A DNA stretch of 26,217 nucleotides from Desulfobacterales bacterium (GTDB lineage Bacteria > Desulfobacterota > Desulfobacteria > Desulfobacterales > JAFDCJ01), in NCBI GenBank assembly GCA_020345785.1, contig CP070771.1, forward strand, positions 5,086,256 through 5,112,472. The letters run 5' to 3'. Shown in pieces: positions 14,438 to 21,658 of the stretch. The position numbers and the translations under genes were made by a program. Numbering within the stretch: position 1 is the stretch's first letter; the number at the start of each line of letters is the position of its first letter. Below the pieces are notes generated by a model. That model did not search any database and was not told where the DNA came from. It saw only the letters and a list, made by a program, of their open reading frames with translations.

Positions 14438-15301
14438 TTGCCGGGAACACCCAAAAGATTGAATCATCCTTTGATCGCATATTTAGTCGGCTTCATTTTT
14501 ATGGTGCTTACCCTGGCTATATTCTTAGGTGTCATTCACCATCTTACCATCTCCCACCACGGTCCCGGCCTTCTGCGACCTCTGTTGGCAAAACATCAGG
14601 AGGCCACCAAATCGGAAATTCGTGATGAAGCCCAGCGTCTCGAAGAATTTGAGCAACACCGGCATTTTCACAATGTTGCAGCGGAATATCCTCAGCCGCC
14701 TGAAAATTTGCGTCCTGTATGTTTTATATGCCACTCTGATCTGCCCCACCGAAAAAACAAACGGATCAGAGCGCTCATGAATATTCATACGCAATTTTTT
14801 GTTTGTGAAACCTGTCATATCAGGGAGAAGCCGGGAGCGACAATTGTTTATCAATGGTATAGTCATCTGGAGGACCATCCCCAAGGCCCCTTTTACGGCA
14901 CCAGCTATGATCCGGATACAGGAATTCTCTTACCGGGTAAGGATCAAATTGCCAGAATTGCGCCTTACTTCAAATTTGAAAAGACAGGTCAGCTTCAAAC
15001 GGCGATGCTGTTGCAGGGAGCCCCCTTGGCCAGGGACTTTGTGAAGCGAAGGGATAATCTCAACCCTGAACAAAGGGAAGCAATCAAAAACATATTTCAC
15101 GAAAACATCAAACCCAATGGGCATTCTTGCCAAAAATGCCATGTTGAGCAAAGTGTTCTTGATTTCAGGCAACTGGGGTTTTCTGAAACGAGGAAGGAGA
15201 ATTTGAAGTACCTGAACGTTGTCGGCATGATTGAAAAATACGAAAAGTTTTATTTGCCGGAGCTGTTTCCTGAAACGGCAACTGAGGGTAGCAAAAAATA
15301 A
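14438..15301 (+). CDS. N-terminally anchored triheme c cytochrome, module 2
   Basis: This 287-residue paralogue of the protein at 11383 has one N-terminal membrane helix (about 12-35) and three heme sites: CFICH (95-99), CETCH (123-127) and CQKCH (231-235). The first two fall at the same residue numbers as in copy 1, and the long heme-free middle is also kept. The start is again TTG, with GAGAGGAA about seven bases upstream. A charged C-terminal tail (about 10 residues) is extra relative to copy 1. The gene ends only 10 bp from the convergent ROK kinase gene, with no hairpin terminator between. Confidence 0.83.
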   Translation: MPGTPKRLNHPLIAYLVGFIFMVLTLAIFLGVIHHLTISHHGPGLLRPLLAKHQEATKSEIRDEAQRLEEFEQHRHFHNVAAEYPQPPENLRPVCFICHSDLPHRKNKRIRALMNIHTQFFVCETCHIREKPGATIVYQWYSHLEDHPQGPFYGTSYDPDTGILLPGKDQIARIAPYFKFEKTGQLQTAMLLQGAPLARDFVKRRDNLNPEQREAIKNIFHENIKPNGHSCQKCHVEQSVLDFRQLGFSETRKENLKYLNVVGMIEKYEKFYLPELFPETATEGSKK

Positions 15302-15311
15302 GTGAATCCAG

Positions 15312-16235
15312 CTAATACAGGCCCAACCGCTGCGCCGCCAGGGTCGCTGCACCGATCATGCCGGTGTCGTTGCCGAGCCGGGCCAGCAGCACCTGAGAAT
15401 GGCGGTAGAGCATCGGCCAGGTGAAAGCCGGAAGATGACGGCGTACCGCTTCCAGCAAAGGATATCCGGCTTTCGAAACGCCGCCCCCGATGATGCAGGC
15501 TTCCAGGTTCAACAAATTAATCATGATCCCGAAGGCCTGGGCGATGTATCGGGCAACCCGGTCGACGGTCGCAGCCGCTGCCGGATCCCCCGCGGCCGCC
15601 AGCAGAAAGATCTTCCGGGGCGTAATTCCCATTGCCGCCCGATTGCTTTCAGATTTATAGATTTCGACGATCCCGGATGCGCTGGCCAGCCGCTCGAAGG
15701 TGCCGGGAATGCCGCTGTAATTAATCGGCCCATCCGGATCCAGACAAATAGCCCCGATTTCCGGGGGCAGTCCATCACGACCGGTGACCACCCGGCGGTT
15801 GATTATCACACCACCGCCGATTCCGGTGCCGATCGTAATCAGAACAAAATTGTTGAAAGCCCGTCCGGCCCCAAACAAAAGCTCCCCGATCGCCGCACAG
15901 GTGCCGTCATTGTCGATAAAGGCCGGCAGCCCAAGACGGTCGCCAAGCGCGGCGGGAAGCGACTGGCCTTTTAATACCGGCACGTTATGCGTGCCGTCGA
16001 TCAAAACACCACTGTCGGGTCGTGCGTAACCGGGCGCTGAAATACCCACCGCCGTCAGCTCGGCCTGCCCAGAAGTTTGCAGGTTCATAACTGACTCACA
16101 GACGCTGTCCACAAGGTCTTCAAAAGATTTCTTCGGGTCAAAGGCCATTTCTGTTTTAGACATTACGGTTCCGTCTGCGCTAATAAAGCCGATCTTTACG
16201 GACGTCCCTCCGAAGTCCAGGCCTGCAATGATCAT
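15312..16235 (-). CDS. ROK-family sugar kinase lacking the usual zinc motif
   Basis: This is a 307-residue cytosolic kinase of the ROK group (glucokinase, N-acetylglucosamine kinase and relatives). The ATP-phosphate loop is GLDFGGTSVKIG near the N-terminus. The catalytic aspartate lies in FIDNDGTCAAIGE (about 108-118), followed by LITIGTGIGGG. The zinc site normally seen in ROK proteins (HxCxCGxxGCxE) is degenerate: the region reads PINYSGIPGTFERLAS, keeping the glutamate but none of the cysteines. Some ROK kinases do lack zinc, so this does not by itself mean inactivity. The ATG at 16235 shares a base with the stop of the SIS gene (TGATG). It is the last gene of the sugar operon. It probably phosphorylates the imported or oxidised sugar at O6; the substrate is unknown. 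Confidence 0.85.
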   Translation of the reverse strand: MIIAGLDFGGTSVKIGFISADGTVMSKTEMAFDPKKSFEDLVDSVCESVMNLQTSGQAELTAVGISAPGYARPDSGVLIDGTHNVPVLKGQSLPAALGDRLGLPAFIDNDGTCAAIGELLFGAGRAFNNFVLITIGTGIGGGVIINRRVVTGRDGLPPEIGAICLDPDGPINYSGIPGTFERLASASGIVEIYKSESNRAAMGITPRKIFLLAAAGDPAAAATVDRVARYIAQAFGIMINLLNLEACIIGGGVSKAGYPLLEAVRRHLPAFTWPMLYRHSQVLLARLGNDTGMIGAATLAAQRLGLY

Positions 16236-17278
16236 CAATCAACCCCGCTGGTCTTGATCTGCAATTTATTTGAAAGATTCGGGTATCTCATGTTTTCCGG
16301 CACCCGCCCCTTTTGTTTTGCCAGGTACCACGCCAACAGTTGAAACGGCACAATCGCATGGATAAGATCCAGCTCCGGCAATGGATCCGTTCGCGGCCAT
16401 GGCAGGCGTAAATCATGAATCGAGGAAGGTCGGCCGGCCAGATTCAAAATCCGCGCCGCGACGCCCAAATCTGACAGAACTTCGGCGCCGGTTAAAGCCA
16501 TGTCGTACTGCTGAAAAGTCGCGGCAATAAACAATGCCAGACTTGCAGAGCTTAGACCGTGAAAACGTCCGTGAAATGCTTCCTCGGTATCAAAGGCCGC
16601 CGCAGCCACGCCGCTCATCTCCGAAATCTTCAAAGACCCTTCCAGTGCTGTTCCAAGGTGCCGCTCCTGCCCCAGCACCATGATGAAATCCGATTGGGCG
16701 CAGGCTTCAGCCAGATCACAGATCACTGGATCACACTGTTCAATCAAACGCGCAAGCTCGTTTGGAAACTCCGGGGCCTGCAATTTACGTCCGGCCATTG
16801 CCAGTACCAGAAGCAGCAGGCACAGGACACTGGCCGTATAGCCCTTGGTTTTGGGGCCGACGTTTTCAGTGCCCACCGGGATCAAAAGGATTTTATCGGA
16901 CACATTGCAAATCGGGCTTTCTTTTTCAGCGGTAAGCGTCAGGATCCGCATGCCGCAGCGCCGGGCATGTTCAACCGCCGCAATGGTCGTGGTGCTGGCC
17001 CCAGACTGCGAGAGAATGACCGCCAGACAGTTCGAGCCAGGCTTTTTAACGGTCCCGGTCATAAAGGCAAGTGGTCCGCTGATACGAATCTGGGCTTTCA
17101 GCAATTTTGTCATGAGGGGTTGCACTGCGGTCAGCGCATTCAGGGATGTTCCCGACCCGACCAGGTAGATGGAGTCGGCGGGTGTGATCTGGGGCAGCGC
17201 CGCCGGTATCGTCCGCAAAACAGTTTCAATAACCTGCGGTTGCCCGTAGATAAAAGTCTTGATGCTCATCCCGCTCAT
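16235..17278 (-). CDS. Double-SIS-domain sugar isomerase/deaminase (GlmS/AgaS/NagB-II-like)
   Basis: This 347-residue protein has two SIS folds, like the isomerase half of glucosamine-6-phosphate synthase but without the glutaminase domain. SIS 1 shows SGTSLNA, ILSQSGASTTT and VGPKTKGYTAS (about 40-150). SIS 2 shows ILGQERHLGTALEGSLKI-type helix starts and EEAFHGRFHG (from about 195). Free-standing proteins of this type act as amino-sugar-phosphate deaminases (NagB-II, AgaS, FrlB) or sugar-phosphate isomerases. Lying next to a ROK kinase in a sugar uptake operon, an amino-sugar-6-phosphate deaminase is a sensible guess. The ATG at 17278 overlaps the upstream permease stop (ATGA). A second ATG at 17269 sits at better distance from AAAGG, so the protein may be three residues shorter. 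Confidence 0.82.
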   Translation of the reverse strand: MSGMSIKTFIYGQPQVIETVLRTIPAALPQITPADSIYLVGSGTSLNALTAVQPLMTKLLKAQIRISGPLAFMTGTVKKPGSNCLAVILSQSGASTTTIAAVEHARRCGMRILTLTAEKESPICNVSDKILLIPVGTENVGPKTKGYTASVLCLLLLVLAMAGRKLQAPEFPNELARLIEQCDPVICDLAEACAQSDFIMVLGQERHLGTALEGSLKISEMSGVAAAAFDTEEAFHGRFHGLSSASLALFIAATFQQYDMALTGAEVLSDLGVAARILNLAGRPSSIHDLRLPWPRTDPLPELDLIHAIVPFQLLAWYLAKQKGRVPENMRYPNLSNKLQIKTSGVD

Positions 17279-18129
17279 CCTTTGACACCGCCTTCACCCC
17301 GCCCCTGTCTGAAATACCGCTGCATGGCGGCAAAGGGTACAATGATCGGCAGGCTCAGCAAAATTGCCGCCGCCATCAACCGTCCATAATCAATCTGGTG
17401 CTGGCCCAAAAAGAAGAACAGAATCACCGGGGCGGTCTGGGCAGCCGGCGTCGTGGTGTACAACAGTGCAAAAATATATTCCTGCCAGGCAAGTACAAAT
17501 GCGAAAAGTCCCGCGGTTATAATACCGGGAACGGACATCCGCAACACGACTTCAAAGATGGTTCGGATGTCACCGCACCCGTCCACTTTGGCGGCCTCCT
17601 CAAGTTCACGCGGAATATTGCGGAAGGTGGTGGCAATCATCCAGGTGCAGATCGGCAGGGTTACCGACAGGTAGGCAAAAACCAGGCCCGAAATCGTATT
17701 CAAGAGTTTGAATTTTGAGAGGATAATGTAAAAAGGAACGAAAAAGATCATCGGCGGGAAAAACTGGGAGCTCAGAATACCGACCAGGATGCCTTTTCCC
17801 CCCGGAGCGCGCAGGCGGGTTAAGCCATAGGCGGCCGGGATCGACAACAACAGGCTGATTGATGTCACCAGGCCGGATACAAGCAAGCTGTTTTTCAATG
17901 ACGCCAGAAACTTGGGATCTTCCAGAACACCCGCATACTGTTTCAGCGTCCAGTTCTGGGTAAACCACTTCAGTGGATATGTAAAAAACTCTTCGATGGG
18001 CTTAAAGCTGGTCAGCCCCATCCATAGATAGGGAAAAATAACGACAATCGCCACCGCGGTTAGAAAAAAATAGACCAGGCCCAGGGCTAAATGTTTTCTC
18101 CGGCGATGCGATGCAATCAGGCGCGGCAT
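17275..18129 (-). CDS. Carbohydrate ABC transporter permease, MalG type
   Basis: This 284-residue inner-membrane protein has about six transmembrane segments. It carries the EAA loop EEAAKVDGCGDIRTIFEVVL in the second half, which docks onto the ATPase. A short cytoplasmic N-terminus precedes the first helix, as in the CUT1 MalG subfamily. It begins 1 bp after the MalF-type gene and overlaps the SIS gene by 4 bp, so translation is coupled throughout. The C-terminal tail (RQGRGEGGVKG) is basic and glycine-rich. Confidence 0.92.
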   Translation of the reverse strand: MPRLIASHRRRKHLALGLVYFFLTAVAIVVIFPYLWMGLTSFKPIEEFFTYPLKWFTQNWTLKQYAGVLEDPKFLASLKNSLLVSGLVTSISLLLSIPAAYGLTRLRAPGGKGILVGILSSQFFPPMIFFVPFYIILSKFKLLNTISGLVFAYLSVTLPICTWMIATTFRNIPRELEEAAKVDGCGDIRTIFEVVLRMSVPGIITAGLFAFVLAWQEYIFALLYTTTPAAQTAPVILFFFLGQHQIDYGRLMAAAILLSLPIIVPFAAMQRYFRQGRGEGGVKG

Positions 18130-18130
18130 C

Positions 18131-19003
18131 TCAATCCCTTTCCATCACGCGCAGATACAGGACGATGACCAGAAGTATCTGGGCGAATAAGATGAGCGAC
18201 GCGGCTGCCGCCGCACCGAAATCAAAGGCGTCGAATGCCTGCTTGAAGATAAACAGTCCCAGTATCTCGGTCGCCCGCAGCGGGCCGCCTCCCGTCATGA
18301 TAATGGGCAGCGTAAAGGAGTTGTAAGCCCAGATCGTCGACAGCAGCACCCCGGTGGACATGGCGGGCAATATTGTCGGAAAAACGACCATCTTAAAAAT
18401 TTGCCGGCGATTGGCCCCATCGACCCTGGCTGCTGCAACCAGCTCCGGGGAAACATCCTGCAGGCCGGCGAAAAGGGTTATCATCACGAGTGGAAAAAAC
18501 TTCCACGTGTTGGCAAGAATCAGAGACATCTGGGCGAGTTTGGGCGACGCCAGCCAGGCAATGGCCTGGTGGATCAATCCCAGCCGCAGCAGGATGTCGT
18601 TGAGCACCCCTAGCTGAGGATGATAGATCCATAAAAAGAGGATCGCTACAACCACAAATGAAGAAATCCATGGAATCAACAAAATTCCGGTAAATAGGCC
18701 CCGGAAATGAATGATCGAATTGAGCGCCAGGGCAATGGCCAATCCGATCACCAGCTGCAAGGAGACGTTGCCGACAACCCAGAGCAGTGTCACCTTAAAG
18801 GAGTTCCAGAAATAGGCTGAACCCAACAGCTTGGCAAAATTTTGCAACCCCACGAATTCCCAGGAGTTGCGCATGAAGTTGTGCTTGAAAAAGGCGATCC
18901 CCAGGTTGTGGACTGCCGGAAAAAGCACGGCAAGTGCCAAGACCACCAGCAGAGGGGTGGCGAATAGATAACCCTTGATGAACTTGGTCCGGCCTTTTAG
19001 CAT
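18131..19003 (-). CDS. Carbohydrate ABC transporter permease, MalF type
   Basis: This is a 290-residue partner permease with about six transmembrane helices and the EAA-type loop ELVAAARVDGANRRQIFKMV, in the form usual for UgpA/MalF-like CUT1 proteins. It lacks the long extra N-terminal part of enteric MalF. The ATG at 19003 has no Shine-Dalgarno sequence: the 60-odd bases before it are an AT-rich repeat (AAAATCTCAAAACATAA directly upstream). No better start exists, because the first membrane helix begins near residue 11. Initiation may rely on the unstructured AT-rich leader. Confidence 0.9.
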   Translation of the reverse strand: MLKGRTKFIKGYLFATPLLVVLALAVLFPAVHNLGIAFFKHNFMRNSWEFVGLQNFAKLLGSAYFWNSFKVTLLWVVGNVSLQLVIGLAIALALNSIIHFRGLFTGILLIPWISSFVVVAILFLWIYHPQLGVLNDILLRLGLIHQAIAWLASPKLAQMSLILANTWKFFPLVMITLFAGLQDVSPELVAAARVDGANRRQIFKMVVFPTILPAMSTGVLLSTIWAYNSFTLPIIMTGGGPLRATEILGLFIFKQAFDAFDFGAAAAASLILFAQILLVIVLYLRVMERD

Positions 19004-19011
19004 TTATGTTT

Positions 19012-19080
19012 TGAGATTTTGAATTTTTGTCATTCAAGATTGTTTCGAATTTCGCTATTCGGATTTCGAATTTGGTGCCG
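19012..19080 (-). repeat. AT-rich dispersed intergenic repeat, copy 2, inside the sugar operon
   Basis: Read on the minus strand this gives CACCAAATTCGAAATCCGAA, GCGAAATTCGAAACAATC and ACAAAAATTCAAAATCTC. These are the same words in the same order as the repeat at 1-62. It fills the 3' half of the 180-bp gap between the dehydrogenase and the MalF-type permease and runs almost to the permease start codon. The other half (19081-19183) shows no gene. Confidence 0.6.
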
Positions 19081-19183
19081 GCGCTTAAGTTAAGAATCCG
19101 GGCCCAGAGGACCAGACTTTCTATTTTAGAACAAAGTATGGCTTCACCGGTCTCACGCCCTCGACAGTTGACCCTGTCTGTCA

Positions 19184-20218
19184 TCAATCAAGGTGTTCCC
19201 ATTTACCCGACCGACTTGACGCGTAAGCTTTGTCAATAATGCGGTTGACTTCGAGACCGTCTTCAAAGGTCAGCATGGGAGTTGATTGGTTGCGAATACA
19301 GTTCACAAAATGGTCGATTTCGCTGAAATACCCATAACGCCGGTATTCCTCCACGGTTGGAAACAGCCAGCCCTGATCGTGTTCTGCTTTTTCAGTAAAG
19401 TATTTGTCCGTCTTTTGTTTTGAAAAAACCTTGATGGGCTGCGATAGGCCGGATCGGTCGTAAGTGATCATGCCTTCATCACCCCAAACCTCGAAATCGA
19501 CGGCCATTCCGCCGCGCTGGGTCCAGCTGGCCTCAACCTGCCCCACCAGCCGGTCGCCGTATCGAATCAACGCCATGGCATTGTCCTCGCAGTCCGTGTC
19601 ATGGTAAATGGTGGGGGTGTGGGCAAAAACGGCTTCAGCCTTCTGCCGACTGATATAATTAAATGCGCCGATCACGTGACACCCCATGTCCAGCAGGGCT
19701 CCCCCACCGGAATACTTGCGCTGATAAAACCAGGCAGAATGGGGGCCGAAGTGTCCTTCGCGTCCCCGCATCCAGAGCGGGGTCCCGATGATCCCCCGCT
19801 CAATGACCGACAGGATCTCCGTCATGTCCGGGGTAAACAGCAAATTCTCACCATAACAGTGGATGACATTGGCGGATTCGGCCGCAGCGAGCATGGCCCG
19901 GGCTTCATCGGCCGTGCGACCAAGAGGTTTCTCACAGATGATATGTTTGCCCGCCTCGGCCGCCTGAATGGCGGCTTCCAGGTGCAGATGGTTGGGCAGA
20001 CACAGATCCACTGCATCAAATTCACCACCGTCCAGCAGCTCTTGGAAAGAGGTGACGGCCAGTCCGATCTGGTTGGCTTCGGCAAATTTCCGGGTCCGCT
20101 CCGCATCCCGCCCCAAAACCGCGACAACATCCGCCGATTGTAACTGCGCATACACTTGGGTGCGAAATTCAGCAATAAATCCGGTACCTAACATGGCAAT
20201 TTGAATACTGCGACTCAT
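19184..20218 (-). CDS. Gfo/Idh/MocA-family sugar dehydrogenase 1
   Basis: This is a 344-residue NAD(P)-dependent oxidoreductase. The N-terminal Rossmann fold has AMLGTGFIA (8-16), VDLCLPNHLHLE at 70-81 and the family signature CEKPLGR (95-101), with K97 as the probable catalytic or substrate-binding lysine. The C-terminal alpha/beta domain carries GGGALLDMGCH (171-181), in which D177 and H181 match the DxGxH motif of the family. Members oxidise hydroxyls of inositols, glucosides, levoglucosan or N-acetylated and UDP-sugars; which one applies here cannot be read. The ATG at 20218 follows GCGGGG. A stem-loop separates the gene from the binding protein upstream. Confidence 0.88.
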   Translation of the reverse strand: MSRSIQIAMLGTGFIAEFRTQVYAQLQSADVVAVLGRDAERTRKFAEANQIGLAVTSFQELLDGGEFDAVDLCLPNHLHLEAAIQAAEAGKHIICEKPLGRTADEARAMLAAAESANVIHCYGENLLFTPDMTEILSVIERGIIGTPLWMRGREGHFGPHSAWFYQRKYSGGGALLDMGCHVIGAFNYISRQKAEAVFAHTPTIYHDTDCEDNAMALIRYGDRLVGQVEASWTQRGGMAVDFEVWGDEGMITYDRSGLSQPIKVFSKQKTDKYFTEKAEHDQGWLFPTVEEYRRYGYFSEIDHFVNCIRNQSTPMLTFEDGLEVNRIIDKAYASSRSGKWEHLD

Positions 20219-20261
20219 TTGAAACCCCGCTGACTCATACTGCTACGGCTTCCCGCCCCGG

Positions 20262-20339
20262 GTCGGTGGCCGGTTACCGATAAATCGTGATCAAGAATTC
20301 AGGCAGTCAAAACATAAAACCGGTCAACTGGCCACCGAC
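20262..20339 (-). promoter_or_regulatory. Long stem-loop after the binding-protein gene
   Basis: GTCGGTGGCC (20262-20271) is perfectly complementary to GGCCACCGAC (20330-20339). Allowing one mismatch and one bulge, the stem extends to about 18 bp (20262-20279 with 20321-20339), with a loop of about 40 bases. There is no T-run, so it is not a classic terminator. Its place right after the solute-binding protein gene, and before the lower-demand genes, fits the mRNA-stabilising or partial-termination hairpins known from sugar ABC operons such as malE-malF. Confidence 0.65.
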
Positions 20340-20350
20340 GATGGACATCA

Positions 20351-21580
20351 TTATTTTAGCAGGTTATTGATCTGCACGGCTGCGTCGTCGGCCGCTTCCT
20401 GGCCGCTTTTTCGCTGAGACAGCACCTCCTGGACCGCAACCCCGACGATGTCCGCAATCTCACTGAATTTGTCGGTAATCGGCAGCGGGGCGCCGTAGGG
20501 AGCCGCTGCCACCCAGGGCTTCCAATCCTCGGTCTGGAAACGCGGCATGGCAGCCGCCGACTTGCGCCCCGGAATCGTGACCACACTGCGAGCCATGTTT
20601 TCGGGTTTTAGACAGAATTCAGCAAATTTTCGGCTCTCATCTTGAACTTTACTGGGAGAAAAAATGACGTAATACCAGGAGCTCATGACAAAACGCGGTT
20701 CCTTGCCCGCCGCCTGGGGAATCTGCCCCACCGACCAGTTCAGGTTGGGATTCATCTGGCGCAGGGTTCCACGCGCCCAGGGACCGTCAATCATCATGGC
20801 CACCTGGTTGGTCAATAACAGCTGCCGCACATCTTTATTGCTGTTTCCCAGGGCGGAAGGTTGCGCCACTTTCCATTTGTTTAAAAGATCACCGTAAAAC
20901 TGCAGCGCGGCCACACCGCCGGCATTGTTAATGGCCGCCTGCCGGCCGTCGGGGGTTAAAAAATCGCCGTGATAGGCATACAGAATGTTGAGAAAACGGC
21001 CGATCAGGGTGGCGTCGTTGGCGCCCACCATGCCAAAGCCGTACTGGCCGGGCTTGGTCAATTTCTGGGTCACTTCCACAAGCTCATCCATGGTCTTGGG
21101 AAACTCCGCAATACCGGCCTGTTTGAACATGTCGACATTGTAGAAAAACATCCAGGGATCGACCCGGTCCGGAATGCCGTAAATTCTATTGTCAACGGTT
21201 GCCGTTATCCAAGGCTTGGCATAAAAGTCGTTTTTGTCAAGGCTTGCGGCGAAGTCGGTCAGATCCGTGAGAAATCCGGCGGCCTGCATTTCCTGCAACC
21301 AACGTCCGCCGATGTAGCCCATATCCGGTGCATCGCCGGAGCGCAGGGATACGATCAGCTTTTGCTTCATCACGGGAAACGGGATGCTGATGATTTCAAT
21401 TTTAACACCGGGATTCTGCTTTTCGTATTCGGCAAAAATGCTGGTAACCTCTTTTTCCTGTTCCTTGCTGTCCCAGCCAGGATAGGCGATTTTGATGGTC
21501 GCAGCGCCGAAAGCCGCCGGCGCTGCGATCAAAGACCCGATTGCGAGAACACAGATGATTACTTTGAATTTACCCAACAT
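20351..21580 (-). CDS. Sugar ABC transporter substrate-binding protein (CUT1, SBP_bac_1)
   Basis: This 409-residue extracytoplasmic binding protein has a signal peptide at about 1-26 (LIAAPAAFGA) with no lipobox cysteine, so it should be free in the periplasm. The mature part begins ATIKIAYPGW and follows the CUT1 pattern: FAEYEKQNPGVKIEI, a hinge-region DAPDMGYI, and several tryptophans and aromatics suited to stacking against sugar rings. The start ATG has the strongest ribosome site of the operon (AGGAGGTG seven bases upstream), as expected for a subunit needed in excess. The size and fold suit an oligosaccharide or glycoside; the ligand is unknown. Confidence 0.92.
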   Translation of the reverse strand: MLGKFKVIICVLAIGSLIAAPAAFGAATIKIAYPGWDSKEQEKEVTSIFAEYEKQNPGVKIEIISIPFPVMKQKLIVSLRSGDAPDMGYIGGRWLQEMQAAGFLTDLTDFAASLDKNDFYAKPWITATVDNRIYGIPDRVDPWMFFYNVDMFKQAGIAEFPKTMDELVEVTQKLTKPGQYGFGMVGANDATLIGRFLNILYAYHGDFLTPDGRQAAINNAGGVAALQFYGDLLNKWKVAQPSALGNSNKDVRQLLLTNQVAMMIDGPWARGTLRQMNPNLNWSVGQIPQAAGKEPRFVMSSWYYVIFSPSKVQDESRKFAEFCLKPENMARSVVTIPGRKSAAAMPRFQTEDWKPWVAAAPYGAPLPITDKFSEIADIVGVAVQEVLSQRKSGQEAADDAAVQINNLLK

Positions 21581-21658
21581 GGTGCCACCTCCTTTTTTGT
21601 CAAAGGTTAGAAATTATAAGCCTAACCGCCCGGTTGCGGCATTTCAGATCAGCGCCGG

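Noticed and set aside
18795..19187. 130-residue minus-strand frame spanning the gap before the MalF-type permease
   Set aside because: It crosses the AT-rich repeat and overlaps the permease out of frame. The translation shows no conserved pattern.
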